DNA from: Clostridia bacterium
Lineage (GTDB): Bacteria > Bacillota_A > Clostridia > Christensenellales > Aristaeellaceae
Assembly (NCBI GenBank): GCA_017481185.1
Contig: JAFUPO010000206.1
Location: 1 to 12,856, forward strand
Reading direction: 5' to 3'
Length of the DNA stretch: 12,856 nucleotides
Below are positions 6,741 through 12,856 of the stretch, one piece after another. The notes under the pieces were generated by a model. The model saw nothing but the letters and a program-made list of their open reading frames with translations. It made no database searches and was not told the origin of the DNA. A program made the position numbers and the translations under genes. How positions within the stretch are numbered: position 1 is the stretch's first letter; each line of letters starts with the position of its first letter.

Positions 6741-8270
6741 ATGAGAAAGCTGACGGCATCTCTTTTGTGTCTGAGCCTTGTGATCGCCATGGTTCCGGCC
6801 TTGGCCCAGGAGGACGCAAGCCTGTGGACGGCCATGAACTATCCGGGCTTGGTGAATGAAGCCACCATTCATTATCATGCGGATGCCTTTGAAGAACTGA
6901 TAGAAGCATCCCTGCCGCAAACGATTACCGAAGAGGCACGGGCTAACCTGGAAGCAAGCATGGCGCCTGTGGCTGCAATGCTGACACTGATGGATTATCT
7001 AGGCGTCCGCTATGCCTACGGGCAGGATAGCCTGCAATTAGCCCTAAGCCTTAATGGCAGCGATCTGCTAACCGGCGGCATTGGCTGGGATCAGGAAAAG
7101 CTGATCCTGACCACTAGCCTCTTGCCCGACCATGCCCTGGTGCTGGGATATGAAGAAGCGCTCAGCCGGCTTGGGGCGGGTGAACTCTTCAATGGGATCC
7201 TGAAAATGCTTCAGCAGTATAGCCCGGAGGAGCTGACGGCTTTTCTGAGCCCCTTTATCGACGATGCTGCTGACTGGGCCCAGTCGCTGCCCTTTGAGGA
7301 GAGCGAAGCTGGGCTGATCCATTCAGAAAGCTATGAGGGGCACCAAAGGGTTTACACCTGGACGGTTACAGGCAAGGAAATGACCAGCCTGGCGGATGGA
7401 TGGCTCGCTCGGGTGGAGGCGGATGGACAGCTGCAAGAAATGCTCCTGTCGCTCAGCGAAACCTTAACCCGGGAGACCCTTGTGCAATGGGCTCAGGGGG
7501 CGCGAGAAGCGCAGGGCCTGGCACAGTGGGAGGAAACGCTTCTTGTTGAGCTTGCAACCGATCCCCAGGGTCGCCTGGTCGGGGGCGCTGTTCAGGTTAA
7601 GGAGGCTCAAAAGGAGCTGTTTGCGCTAAGCTTCGGCCTTAAGCAGGAGGTTTACTGCTTGGAGGTTAGAGGGCCTGTATCAGAAAGTGAAACCATCTAT
7701 TTTGTTGGCCGCTTCGCTCCCATCCAGATGGACGCCCAGCACATGGTGATGGATATGCTTCTGCGGCTGTACGTGGATACCCCCGGCATGACTGTGAGCC
7801 AATTGGCCCAGGAGAGCCAGGCGGTGCTCAGCTATGAATATGCCTTTGATAATCATCTGGATGACAATGGCCGCATCCGATTCGATCAAGATGTGACCAT
7901 GGCGCAGGCCTATGGCATGGGCGCAAGGGTTACTAGTCAGGGCGGCGGTCAGTGGCGCAGTGACAAGGCGGATATAAACCTCATCTCCCAGGTTTTTATG
8001 ACGGGTACTGGATCAAATGAACCGTTGTATACCATGAATATGCATATGTACTCGGCGGAGGTGCCGCCCTTGGATATTGAGGGCAAGGCGCTGGTGAGCA
8101 TATTCAGATTGGCAGAGGATAAAGCCCTTCAGCTGGAGGTTACCCAATCAATGGAGAAGGCTGTGAAACAGCTGGGGATGACCCTTTACCGCAGTATTCC
8201 AGCGCAGGTGGTTCAGCTTATTATGCAGATTGCTTTGGAGCAACCGTGGCTGGGTCAGAACAATGATTAA
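6741..8270 (+). CDS. Secreted beta-rich protein of unknown function, member 3 of a trio
   Basis: 509 residues. The signal peptide is MRKLTASLLCLSLVIAMVPA with cleavage after ALA (residue 22). The ATG at 6741 has a purine-rich GGGGGAGGG (6725-6733) with GGAGG 8 nt upstream; an out-of-frame ATG at 6737 leads nowhere. The body has a helical region at 47-86, strands around LILTTSLLPDHALVLGY (121-137), helices at 140-180, then VYTWTVTGKEM (204-214) followed by a long helix (LADGWLARV to SETL). This is the same strand-then-helix order seen in members 1 and 2. Strands dominate 265-450 and two helices close the protein (468-501). A Gly-rich turn GGGQW lies at 401-405. It is the last gene before the terminator. 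No enzyme motif was found; the function is unknown. Confidence 0.8.
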   Translation: MRKLTASLLCLSLVIAMVPALAQEDASLWTAMNYPGLVNEATIHYHADAFEELIEASLPQTITEEARANLEASMAPVAAMLTLMDYLGVRYAYGQDSLQLALSLNGSDLLTGGIGWDQEKLILTTSLLPDHALVLGYEEALSRLGAGELFNGILKMLQQYSPEELTAFLSPFIDDAADWAQSLPFEESEAGLIHSESYEGHQRVYTWTVTGKEMTSLADGWLARVEADGQLQEMLLSLSETLTRETLVQWAQGAREAQGLAQWEETLLVELATDPQGRLVGGAVQVKEAQKELFALSFGLKQEVYCLEVRGPVSESETIYFVGRFAPIQMDAQHMVMDMLLRLYVDTPGMTVSQLAQESQAVLSYEYAFDNHLDDNGRIRFDQDVTMAQAYGMGARVTSQGGGQWRSDKADINLISQVFMTGTGSNEPLYTMNMHMYSAEVPPLDIEGKALVSIFRLAEDKALQLEVTQSMEKAVKQLGMTLYRSIPAQVVQLIMQIALEQPWLGQNND

Positions 8271-8273
8271 TTT

Positions 8274-8302
8274 AAAAGAGCACCCGCTAGGGGTGCTCTT
8301 TT
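8274..8302. terminator. Bidirectional intrinsic terminator between convergent genes
   Basis: AAAAGAGCACCC (8274-8285) and GGGTGCTCTTTT (8291-8302) make a perfect 12-bp stem with a 5-nt loop (GCTAG). It is flanked by T on the plus side (to 8303) and by A on the left (T on the minus transcript). It sits between the stop of the third secreted gene (8270) and the stop of the sensor kinase gene (8309-8311), so it can end both transcripts. Confidence 0.92.
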
Positions 8303-8308
8303 TAGTAT

Positions 8309-9568
8309 TTATGCCTTGGGCAAAACCACTGTGAAGGTATTGCTGCAATCATCCTCTGAGCGGACGCTGATGCGGCCCTTGTGTTCTGTCACAATGGTTT
8401 GGGCGATGGATAAGCCCAGGCCGTAGCCAGCGGCTTTGCCGCGGGAAGGATCAGCACGGTAAAAACGGCGAAAAATGGCTTCCTGCTCATCGGTGGGAAG
8501 CGGCGCGCCTGCTGAACGGACGGACAAAAGATTCTCCCGTTTGGGGCCAGCTGCCAGCGTAACATGGATAACGCTGCCAGGGGGCGAATATTTCCGGGCG
8601 TTGTCCAAAAGGATGTCCACCAGCTGACGCAATTTATCCGCATCGCCCATGACATAAAGATCGGGCGCGATTGCATCCTCCAGACTTCTGCCCGTCTCAA
8701 AAATGGCCGGTTCCAGAGAAAGCAGGCTGTAGGTGACCAACTCGCTTAGGCATAGCCGCAGATGCACAGGCGTCTCTTTGCGGCTGTCAGACCGGGCCAG
8801 GGTCAGCAGGCTTTCCACAAGGCCGCGCATCCGTTGGGATTCTGCCTTGATATGGTCCAGCCGCCGAAGGTTCTTTTCCTCTGTCACAGCTTGGGATTCC
8901 AGCAGCATATCCGTATTGGCCAATACCACGGTCAGCGGCGTTTTAAGCTCATGGGAAGCATCGGCAATAAAGCGGCGCTGATCCTCCCAGGCTTGGGCCA
9001 CCGGGCGAACCATCCATTGTGCCAACAGAAGGCATACGGCAAAAAAGATCATCAGGGTTACAAAGCCAATGGAGAGGGAATGAAACAGCTGGGCTCTTAG
9101 GGCATCCATCTCAATGCTAATATCAGCCAGGGCGTAAATGCAGCCAGAATCACTCATCTCGCCCAGGTAGCGCAGGGAATAGTTAGAAGCGATCCCATCA
9201 AGCTGATTCTGTGCATAAAGGCTCTCAGCCAGGCTGAGGATCGAGGCATCCTCCAGATTGTAAATTTGGTTCTCCACCAGGGAGGCCTTGCCCTGGGCAT
9301 CGATCCTTATGACGGCCAAAGGGGTCAATGCGGGGAGCCTGTTGAAACGTGAACTGCGGTCTGCTCGCTCCTCAGAGCGGCTTTCCGCCCGCTTAAGCGC
9401 TGAACGCAGGGATTCCATGCTGCGCCTTTCAAAAGAGGCCTGCGAAGAAAGATAGAGCATCGTCAGAATCCCGACTACAAAAATCGCGACGATGCCCATC
9501 ATGACGGCGATGGACTTCCATCTCAACCGGGTAATCATCACATTGCCCTTTCGGGCGTTATGCTTCAT
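8309..9568 (-). CDS. Sensor histidine kinase, OmpR-partner type
   Basis: 419 residues. TM1 at about 19-40, an extracytoplasmic sensor loop of about 120 residues (41-160, very Arg/Glu/Ser-rich just after TM1), TM2 at about 161-185, a short linker, then the phospho-acceptor DASHELKTPL with His206. The ATPase follows with N-box LLDNARKY (Asn323), F-box IFRRFYRAD (365-373) and G2 box GYGLGLSIAQ (381-390). The G1 box is unusual: SVRSAGAPLP has Ser where DxGxG normally has Asp (Asn is also common). The ATG at 9568 overlaps the regulator stop (ATGA) and has GGAGG 10 nt upstream; a later in-frame ATG at 9538 with AAAGGG 7 nt upstream is also possible. It should phosphorylate the adjacent regulator; the signal is unknown but is sensed outside the membrane. 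Confidence 0.92.
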   Translation of the reverse strand: MKHNARKGNVMITRLRWKSIAVMMGIVAIFVVGILTMLYLSSQASFERRSMESLRSALKRAESRSEERADRSSRFNRLPALTPLAVIRIDAQGKASLVENQIYNLEDASILSLAESLYAQNQLDGIASNYSLRYLGEMSDSGCIYALADISIEMDALRAQLFHSLSIGFVTLMIFFAVCLLLAQWMVRPVAQAWEDQRRFIADASHELKTPLTVVLANTDMLLESQAVTEEKNLRRLDHIKAESQRMRGLVESLLTLARSDSRKETPVHLRLCLSELVTYSLLSLEPAIFETGRSLEDAIAPDLYVMGDADKLRQLVDILLDNARKYSPPGSVIHVTLAAGPKRENLLSVRSAGAPLPTDEQEAIFRRFYRADPSRGKAAGYGLGLSIAQTIVTEHKGRISVRSEDDCSNTFTVVLPKA

Positions 9569-10242
9569 CCCTCTTTAACCTCCAATTGATACCCCAGCCT
9601 GCGCACCACTGAAATGGTGACCTCGGAGGCCAGAGCTGCCAGCTTTTTGCGAAGAAAAGAGATGTAGGCCTCCACGTTGTTGTCTACTGCGTTGGAATCA
9701 TAGCCCCAAACCTTCACCAACAAGGTTTCTTTGGAAGTAATCTGCCGATGATTGATTATCAAAAGGCGCATGATCTCCAGTTCCTTGGCATTCAAAAGCA
9801 GACTTCGGTCTTTACAGCTAAGCTGCCGGGACGCAGGAGTTAGGCTCAAATCACCAAAGGTCAGCTCCTGGGGTATGATCTCCCCCTGGCGGCGGAGAAT
9901 GGCCCGCAAACAGGCTAAGAACTCGGCGTTTTCAAAGGGCTTGGTCAGGTAATAATCTGCCCCCAGATCCAGCCCCCGAACCCGGTCTGAAAGGTCGCCG
10001 CGGGCTGTGAGCATCAGCACAGGCGTGGTCATGCCTTGACGGCGCAGGCGTGCCAGCACCTCAAAGCCGGAGAGCTTGGGCAGCATCACATCCAGAACGA
10101 TTGCATCGTAGATGCCGGTGAGGGCATTATCCAGCCCAGCTTCGCCATTGTAGGCCACATCCGCCGAATCGCCGGATTCACTGATCATGTCAGCCAACGT
10201 TCCGGCCAGGCGTTCTTCATCCTCAATTATCAGGATCCGCAT
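9565..10242 (-). CDS. OmpR/PhoB-family response regulator
   Basis: 225 residues, the usual length. The receiver domain has acidic residues Glu7/Asp8 (LIIEDEER), phospho-acceptor Asp51 (VLDVMLPK), switch Thr79 (MLTA) and Lys101 (YLTKPF). A winged-helix DNA-binding domain fills the C-terminal half, ending in VDNNVEAYISFLRKKL and RRLGYQLEV, the recognition helix and wing of this family. The start has AGGAGG (complement of 10250-10255) 7 nt upstream. It is cotranscribed with the kinase (4-bp overlap) and divergent from the adaptor operon. The 11-bp-phased repeats in the shared intergenic region are its probable binding sites, so I infer autoregulation and control of the adaptor operon. Confidence 0.95.
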   Translation of the reverse strand: MRILIIEDEERLAGTLADMISESGDSADVAYNGEAGLDNALTGIYDAIVLDVMLPKLSGFEVLARLRRQGMTTPVLMLTARGDLSDRVRGLDLGADYYLTKPFENAEFLACLRAILRRQGEIIPQELTFGDLSLTPASRQLSCKDRSLLLNAKELEIMRLLIINHRQITSKETLLVKVWGYDSNAVDNNVEAYISFLRKKLAALASEVTISVVRRLGYQLEVKEG

Positions 10243-10270
10243 GATGTCGCCTCCTTAATGTATCAAGTAT

Positions 10271-10300
10271 AGCATAAACCCTGGTTTCATAAAATGTAAA
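10271..10300 (-). promoter_or_regulatory. Probable promoter for the two-component operon
   Basis: On the minus strand TTTACA (complement of 10295-10300) is followed after 18 bp by TATGCT (complement of 10271-10276). An overlapping alternative -10 is TGCTATACT (complement of 10266-10274), an extended -10 with no good -35 at 17 bp. The direct repeats starting at 10304 lie immediately upstream, a position suited to activation or autoregulation. Confidence 0.45.
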
Positions 10301-10303
10301 ATG

Positions 10304-10329
10304 TGAAACTTAAATGAAGCTGAAGTGAA
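10304..10329. promoter_or_regulatory. 11-bp-phased TGAA repeats, putative response-regulator operator A
   Basis: TGAA occurs at 10304, 10315 and 10326, exactly 11 bp apart (contexts TGAAAC, TGAAGC, TGAATT), with one extra copy at 10321. Spacing near one helical turn is typical of tandem OmpR/PhoB-family binding sites. The set is oriented opposite to operator B. Confidence 0.55.
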
Positions 10330-10340
10330 TTTTTGTGATT

Positions 10341-10357
10341 TTTCAGTCTCATTTCAG
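10341..10357. promoter_or_regulatory. Paired TTTCAG repeats 11 bp apart, putative operator B
   Basis: TTTCAG at 10341-10346 and 10352-10357 are exact 6-bp direct repeats with an 11-bp period. TTCAGCTT here (10353-10360) is the inverse of AAGCTGAA at 10317-10324. It lies about 55-70 bp upstream of the adaptor start, where a -35 would be expected. No clear -35 consensus and only poor -10 candidates (such as TAGGCT near 10368) follow, as is usual at regulator-dependent promoters. Confidence 0.6.
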
Positions 10358-10411
10358 CTTTCCAAAATAGGCTAGGGTTGTTCAATCCATCCAAAGGAGG
10401 GAAAGCTTGCT

Positions 10412-11590
10412 TTGTCCAAACGTGAAAAGTCAACGCCTGGTTGGCGCAAATGGCTAGGCCGGGGGATTCTGGTTGTTATGATGTGCGCAGCTGGGATATT
10501 TGGCTGGAATTATTTGAAACCTTTGGTAACGGCAGAGGCTGTACCGATCTATGAGAGCTTTATTGCAGAGCGGGGCGATATTAAAACCACTATGAGCTAC
10601 AGCGCCACCATCAGCATTATCAATCGGCAGACGGTGAGCGGATCCTTTGAATCTATGACAAGCCGCACAACGGTGCGGTCTATTGACGTTGCGGAAAGCC
10701 AGGCTGTAAAAGAAGGGGACCGGCTGGCGCAGCTGTCCAATGGTGAAATTCTTACTGCTGAGATCGACGGCGTGGTGAACGCGATCAATTATGCTGTCGG
10801 CGACCGTATTCGCGGCAATGCCAGCATTATGGACATCTGTGATTTCGATAACCTGCAGATGGCAATGTCTGTAGATGAGTATGATATTGACGCGCTTAGT
10901 GCGGGGCAGGCTTGTACTGTGACTGTGCTGCCCCTGGGCCTTTCCTTTGAAACGGAACTGGAGCATATTAATCGCCTTTCCAGCGGTATGGGTTCGGTGG
11001 CCTATTATCAGGTAACCGCCAAGATTGATGCCCCTGAGGCGGTGCTGCCGGGGATGCAGGCTAATGTCACCTTCCCTGACAAAGAGGCGATAAACGTGAC
11101 CACCTTGGATATAGCGGCGCTGGCCTTTGAGGAGGATGGCAGCGCTTATGTGCTTAGAGCCAATGCTGAGGGCGGGTACGATAAACAGAAGGTAGAAACT
11201 GGTCTGTCTGACGGCTTAAAGGTGGAAATTACCAGCGGCTTAATTCCGGGCGAAACAGTGTGGGCCCAGACCGGCACCCGAACGGCCGAGCCTGCCTTTA
11301 CGCTGGAAAGCATGTATAAGCAAATCGTTGGCGAAAAGATCGTGATTAAGGATCAATCCAGTCGCAGCGGCCGTGGCGGCCAGGGAAGCCGCGGCGGTAT
11401 GGGCGAGCTTCCCGAAGGTATGGAGCGACCTGAAGGGCTGATGCAGCCTGAAAGCGAAGCCGGCGCAGAAGAAAATGAAACAGCCAATGAGGCTGTAACT
11501 GAACCTCGAAGCGGCCAGCGGCCGCAGGGCCCCGGGGATACAGCCCGTGCGCCTCAGCCTGAACAAGGAGGAGAAACCAATGAAACGTAA
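10412..11590 (+). CDS. Membrane-anchored HlyD/MacA-like adaptor, without alpha-hairpin, with low-complexity tail
   Basis: 392 residues. A basic N-terminus (KRWRK-like) precedes a TM anchor at about 17-36 (RGILVVMMCAAGIFGWNYL). Residues 45-140 form a barrel-sandwich domain: SIDVAESQAVKEGDRLAQLS, then directly EIDGVVNAINYAVGDRI. The long coiled-coil hairpin that usually separates these halves is absent. A beta-barrel (about 148-225, ending in PGMQANVTF) and a membrane-proximal domain (228-285, ETGLSDGLKVEITSGLIPGE) follow. Residues 315-392 are a Gly/Arg- then Glu/Pro-rich low-complexity tail. Family members link a membrane ABC or RND transporter to the outside. TTG start at 10412, the only plausible one, with AGGAGG (10395-10400) 11 nt upstream. 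It is first in the operon and overlaps the next gene by 11 bp. Confidence 0.85.
   Translation: MSKREKSTPGWRKWLGRGILVVMMCAAGIFGWNYLKPLVTAEAVPIYESFIAERGDIKTTMSYSATISIINRQTVSGSFESMTSRTTVRSIDVAESQAVKEGDRLAQLSNGEILTAEIDGVVNAINYAVGDRIRGNASIMDICDFDNLQMAMSVDEYDIDALSAGQACTVTVLPLGLSFETELEHINRLSSGMGSVAYYQVTAKIDAPEAVLPGMQANVTFPDKEAINVTTLDIAALAFEEDGSAYVLRANAEGGYDKQKVETGLSDGLKVEITSGLIPGETVWAQTGTRTAEPAFTLESMYKQIVGEKIVIKDQSSRSGRGGQGSRGGMGELPEGMERPEGLMQPESEAGAEENETANEAVTEPRSGQRPQGPGDTARAPQPEQGGETNET
11566..11571 (+). promoter_or_regulatory. Shine-Dalgarno site that decides the start at 11580
   Basis: AGGAGG within AAGGAGGAG lies 8 nt before the ATG at 11580, inside the 3' end of the upstream adaptor gene. 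The upstream in-frame GTG at 11547 would put charged residues before the signal peptide and has no such site. Confidence 0.85.
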
Positions 11591-12617
11591 AGGATGTGCG
11601 GCTTTGGCAGCCCTGCTGCTGGCCTGCACTGCCGTGGCCCAGGCTCAGACTACCTTTGAGGGACGGGTGGCCGCCGGGGAGACCCGAACGGTAACAGCTC
11701 CCTTTGGCGGAACCCTGGCGCAGATTTCTCTAAGAGAAGGCCAATTGATCAAGCTGGGAGAAGAAGTAGCTCAGGTGGAAACCACCAAGGTTTATGCGCC
11801 TATGGACGGCACCATTCGGGGGATCGCCCTTGAGTTGGGCGACAGTGCGGAAAAAACCGTTTGTTATCTCTCTCCGGTTAACAAATATACGATCAAGGCG
11901 ACGGTAAACAATGCTTATGACACAGCTGAAAACAAGTTCGTGATGGTGGGTGAAACGGTGTATATCGCTTGCACGGCAGATGGCTCCCATCTGGCCGAGG
12001 GTGTCATCACAGCGGTAGAGGGCAGTAGCTACACGGTGGAAACCACCAAGGGCGAACTCTATATGGAAGAAAAAGTATATATCTATCGGGAGGAGAGCCG
12101 AAAGAAAGCAACGCGAATTGGCTCGGGTTCTGTTGGCCGCACTCAGGAGGTGGCGATCAAGGGCTCCGGTAGCTTGGTTCGCCTATGCGTTGAAGAAGGC
12201 GAAACGGTAGAAAGAGGGCAGTTGCTTTTTGAAACCGTTGAGGGCGCCCTGGACGGCTTGGTAGCTCAGGGCAATGTTATTACGTCGCCAGTGAGCGGTA
12301 CAGTGGCTTCCGTTAGCGTGCAGGCTGGGCAGAGAATCGCCAAGGGGGATACGGTATTAACCCTCTATCCGGAAGGGACTTATGTGATTGAATTTGATGT
12401 GCCTGAAAGCGCCCTTAACCAGGTTCAGGAAGGGAAGGCTGTTGCTATTTATTTTGAGCAGCAGGATGCACCGGCCCAGTTTAGCGGCAGGGTTCTTTCT
12501 GTGGATTACGTGGCCCAGGAGGGCAGCCAGGAAGCTGTTTACACAGCGCTGGCTTCTATTGAAGTGGATGATACGATTCGCCTGGGCATGAGCGCTACGG
12601 TCATGCTGACGGAGTGA
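11580..12617 (+). CDS. Secreted double barrel-sandwich (lipoyl-like) adaptor protein
   Basis: 345 residues, starting at the ATG at 11580, with AGGAGG (11566-11571) 8 nt upstream inside the preceding gene. This start yields a clean signal peptide, MKRKGCAALAALLLACTAVA with cleavage near AQA. A first barrel-sandwich domain (about 27-95) has TAPFGGTLAQISLREGQLI and VYAPMDGTIRGIALELGD. A middle beta region (100-170) follows, then a second barrel-sandwich (190-262) with GSGSLVRLCVEEGETVERGQ and ITSPVSGTVASVSVQAGQRI, and a beta-barrel ending in RLGMSATVMLTE. Neither domain has a coiled-coil hairpin. It looks like an HlyD/MacA-type adaptor that is not membrane-anchored after cleavage, and it probably works with the preceding adaptor and a downstream transporter; the partner is not visible. 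Confidence 0.82.
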   Translation: MKRKGCAALAALLLACTAVAQAQTTFEGRVAAGETRTVTAPFGGTLAQISLREGQLIKLGEEVAQVETTKVYAPMDGTIRGIALELGDSAEKTVCYLSPVNKYTIKATVNNAYDTAENKFVMVGETVYIACTADGSHLAEGVITAVEGSSYTVETTKGELYMEEKVYIYREESRKKATRIGSGSVGRTQEVAIKGSGSLVRLCVEEGETVERGQLLFETVEGALDGLVAQGNVITSPVSGTVASVSVQAGQRIAKGDTVLTLYPEGTYVIEFDVPESALNQVQEGKAVAIYFEQQDAPAQFSGRVLSVDYVAQEGSQEAVYTALASIEVDDTIRLGMSATVMLTE

Positions 12618-12634
12618 AAGGAGGAGCATCTACG

Positions 12635-12856
12635 ATGATGAAACGCTTATTGGCTTTATTATTGGCGGCTCTGATGCTTTGCAATGTTTGCTTGGCTCAA
12701 GAGACAGGTGAAACGAATGGAGACCAGGCAGCGCCTGCGACGCAGACCCCGACCCAGGCGCCTGTGGTAACACCTGTGCCTACGCAAGCGCCAACTCAGG
12801 CACCTACGCAAGCGCCAACTCAGGCACCTACGCAAGCGCCAACTCAGGCACCTACC
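12635..12856 (+). CDS. Secreted protein with PTQA-repeat linker (partial, runs off the right edge)
   Basis: 74 codons are visible. ATG ATG at 12635 follows AAAGGAGGAG (12617-12626), 17 bp after the previous stop, so it is in the adaptor operon. The N-terminus MMKRLLALLLAALMLCNVC with cleavage near LAQE is a Sec signal peptide. A short polar stretch (about 22-40) leads into a Pro/Thr/Gln/Ala repeat, (PTQA)n, beginning at about residue 49 and still running at the edge. Such linkers usually give an extended, often glycosylated spacer across the cell wall or between domains. The folded part lies outside the window, so the family cannot be named; a third adaptor, a TolC-like or a surface protein are all possible. 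Confidence 0.75.
   Translation, partial: MMKRLLALLLAALMLCNVCLAQETGETNGDQAAPATQTPTQAPVVTPVPTQAPTQAPTQAPTQAPTQAPTQAPT
12779..12856 (+). repeat. 24-bp tandem repeat encoding PTQAPTQA
   Basis: Three identical 24-bp units at 12779-12802, 12803-12826 and 12827-12850, then six bases (CCTACC) of a fourth that already differ at one synonymous position (ACC for ACG). Each unit encodes two PTQA tetrapeptides with different synonymous codons (ACG CAA GCG, then ACT CAG GCA). The DNA identity is therefore at the 24-bp level, pointing to recent unit duplication. Confidence 0.9.

Noticed and set aside
11547..11579. GTG at 11547 as the start of the double barrel-sandwich protein
   Set aside because: It would add charged residues before the signal peptide and overlap the previous gene further; the ATG at 11580 has a proper Shine-Dalgarno.
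11770..11800. VETTKVYAP resembling a lipoylation site (E-T-D-K-A)
   Set aside because: The Asp before Lys is absent, and the protein is secreted with adaptor-type barrel-sandwich domains, so lipoylation is unlikely.
12779..12856. 24-bp repeats as a CRISPR array
   Set aside because: The units are directly contiguous without spacers and keep one reading frame coding for PTQA.

Overview
The window reads as a chromosomal segment of a moderately GC-rich Bacillota, probably a Clostridia-type monoderm gut or anaerobic lineage. The reasons are strong AGGAGG-type Shine-Dalgarno sites before almost every gene, consensus sigma-A promoters (TTGACA/TATAAT with 16-17 bp spacers), TTG and GTG starts, a DUF134 protein, and Sec signal peptides on many proteins with no sign of outer-membrane genes. 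A more exact placement (for example Christensenellales-like) would be a guess. No RNA gene, insertion sequence, CRISPR array or phage gene was seen.

Left edge, minus strand (1-1004): a GNAT acetyltransferase of the phosphinothricin/methionine-sulfoximine acetyltransferase type, then a DUF134 predicted DNA-binding protein with its own near-perfect promoter. Inside the DUF134 3' end begins a second, better-coding frame for a membrane protein that leaves the window. A divergent intergenic region (1005-1177) carries back-to-back promoters.

Plus strand 1178-8270, probably one transcription unit ending in a strong bidirectional terminator (8274-8302): a GH127/DUF1680-like protein that seems to have lost the catalytic Glu and the Cys-Cys pair of that family; a tRNA-dihydrouridine synthase whose start overlaps its stop (TGATG); and three consecutive secreted, beta-rich proteins of 464-509 residues with no recognised domain. 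The three share an overall plan and look like old, divergent paralogues.

Minus strand 8309-10242: an OmpR-family response regulator and its sensor kinase, overlapping by 4 bp. They are divergently transcribed from a plus-strand envelope operon (10412 to beyond 12856): a membrane-anchored HlyD/MacA-like adaptor with a low-complexity tail, a secreted protein with two barrel-sandwich (lipoyl-like) domains, and the start of a secreted protein with a PTQA repeat encoded by a 24-bp tandem repeat. The 169-bp intergenic region between regulator and operon holds two sets of 11-bp-phased direct repeats in opposite orientation, as expected of OmpR/PhoB-type operators. The likely reading is a two-component system that controls itself and an ABC-type (MacB-like) export or envelope complex whose permease and ATPase lie just past the right edge.

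The best candidates for something undescribed are the secreted trio, the set of adaptors that lack an alpha-hairpin, and the GH127-like pseudoenzyme coupled to dus.
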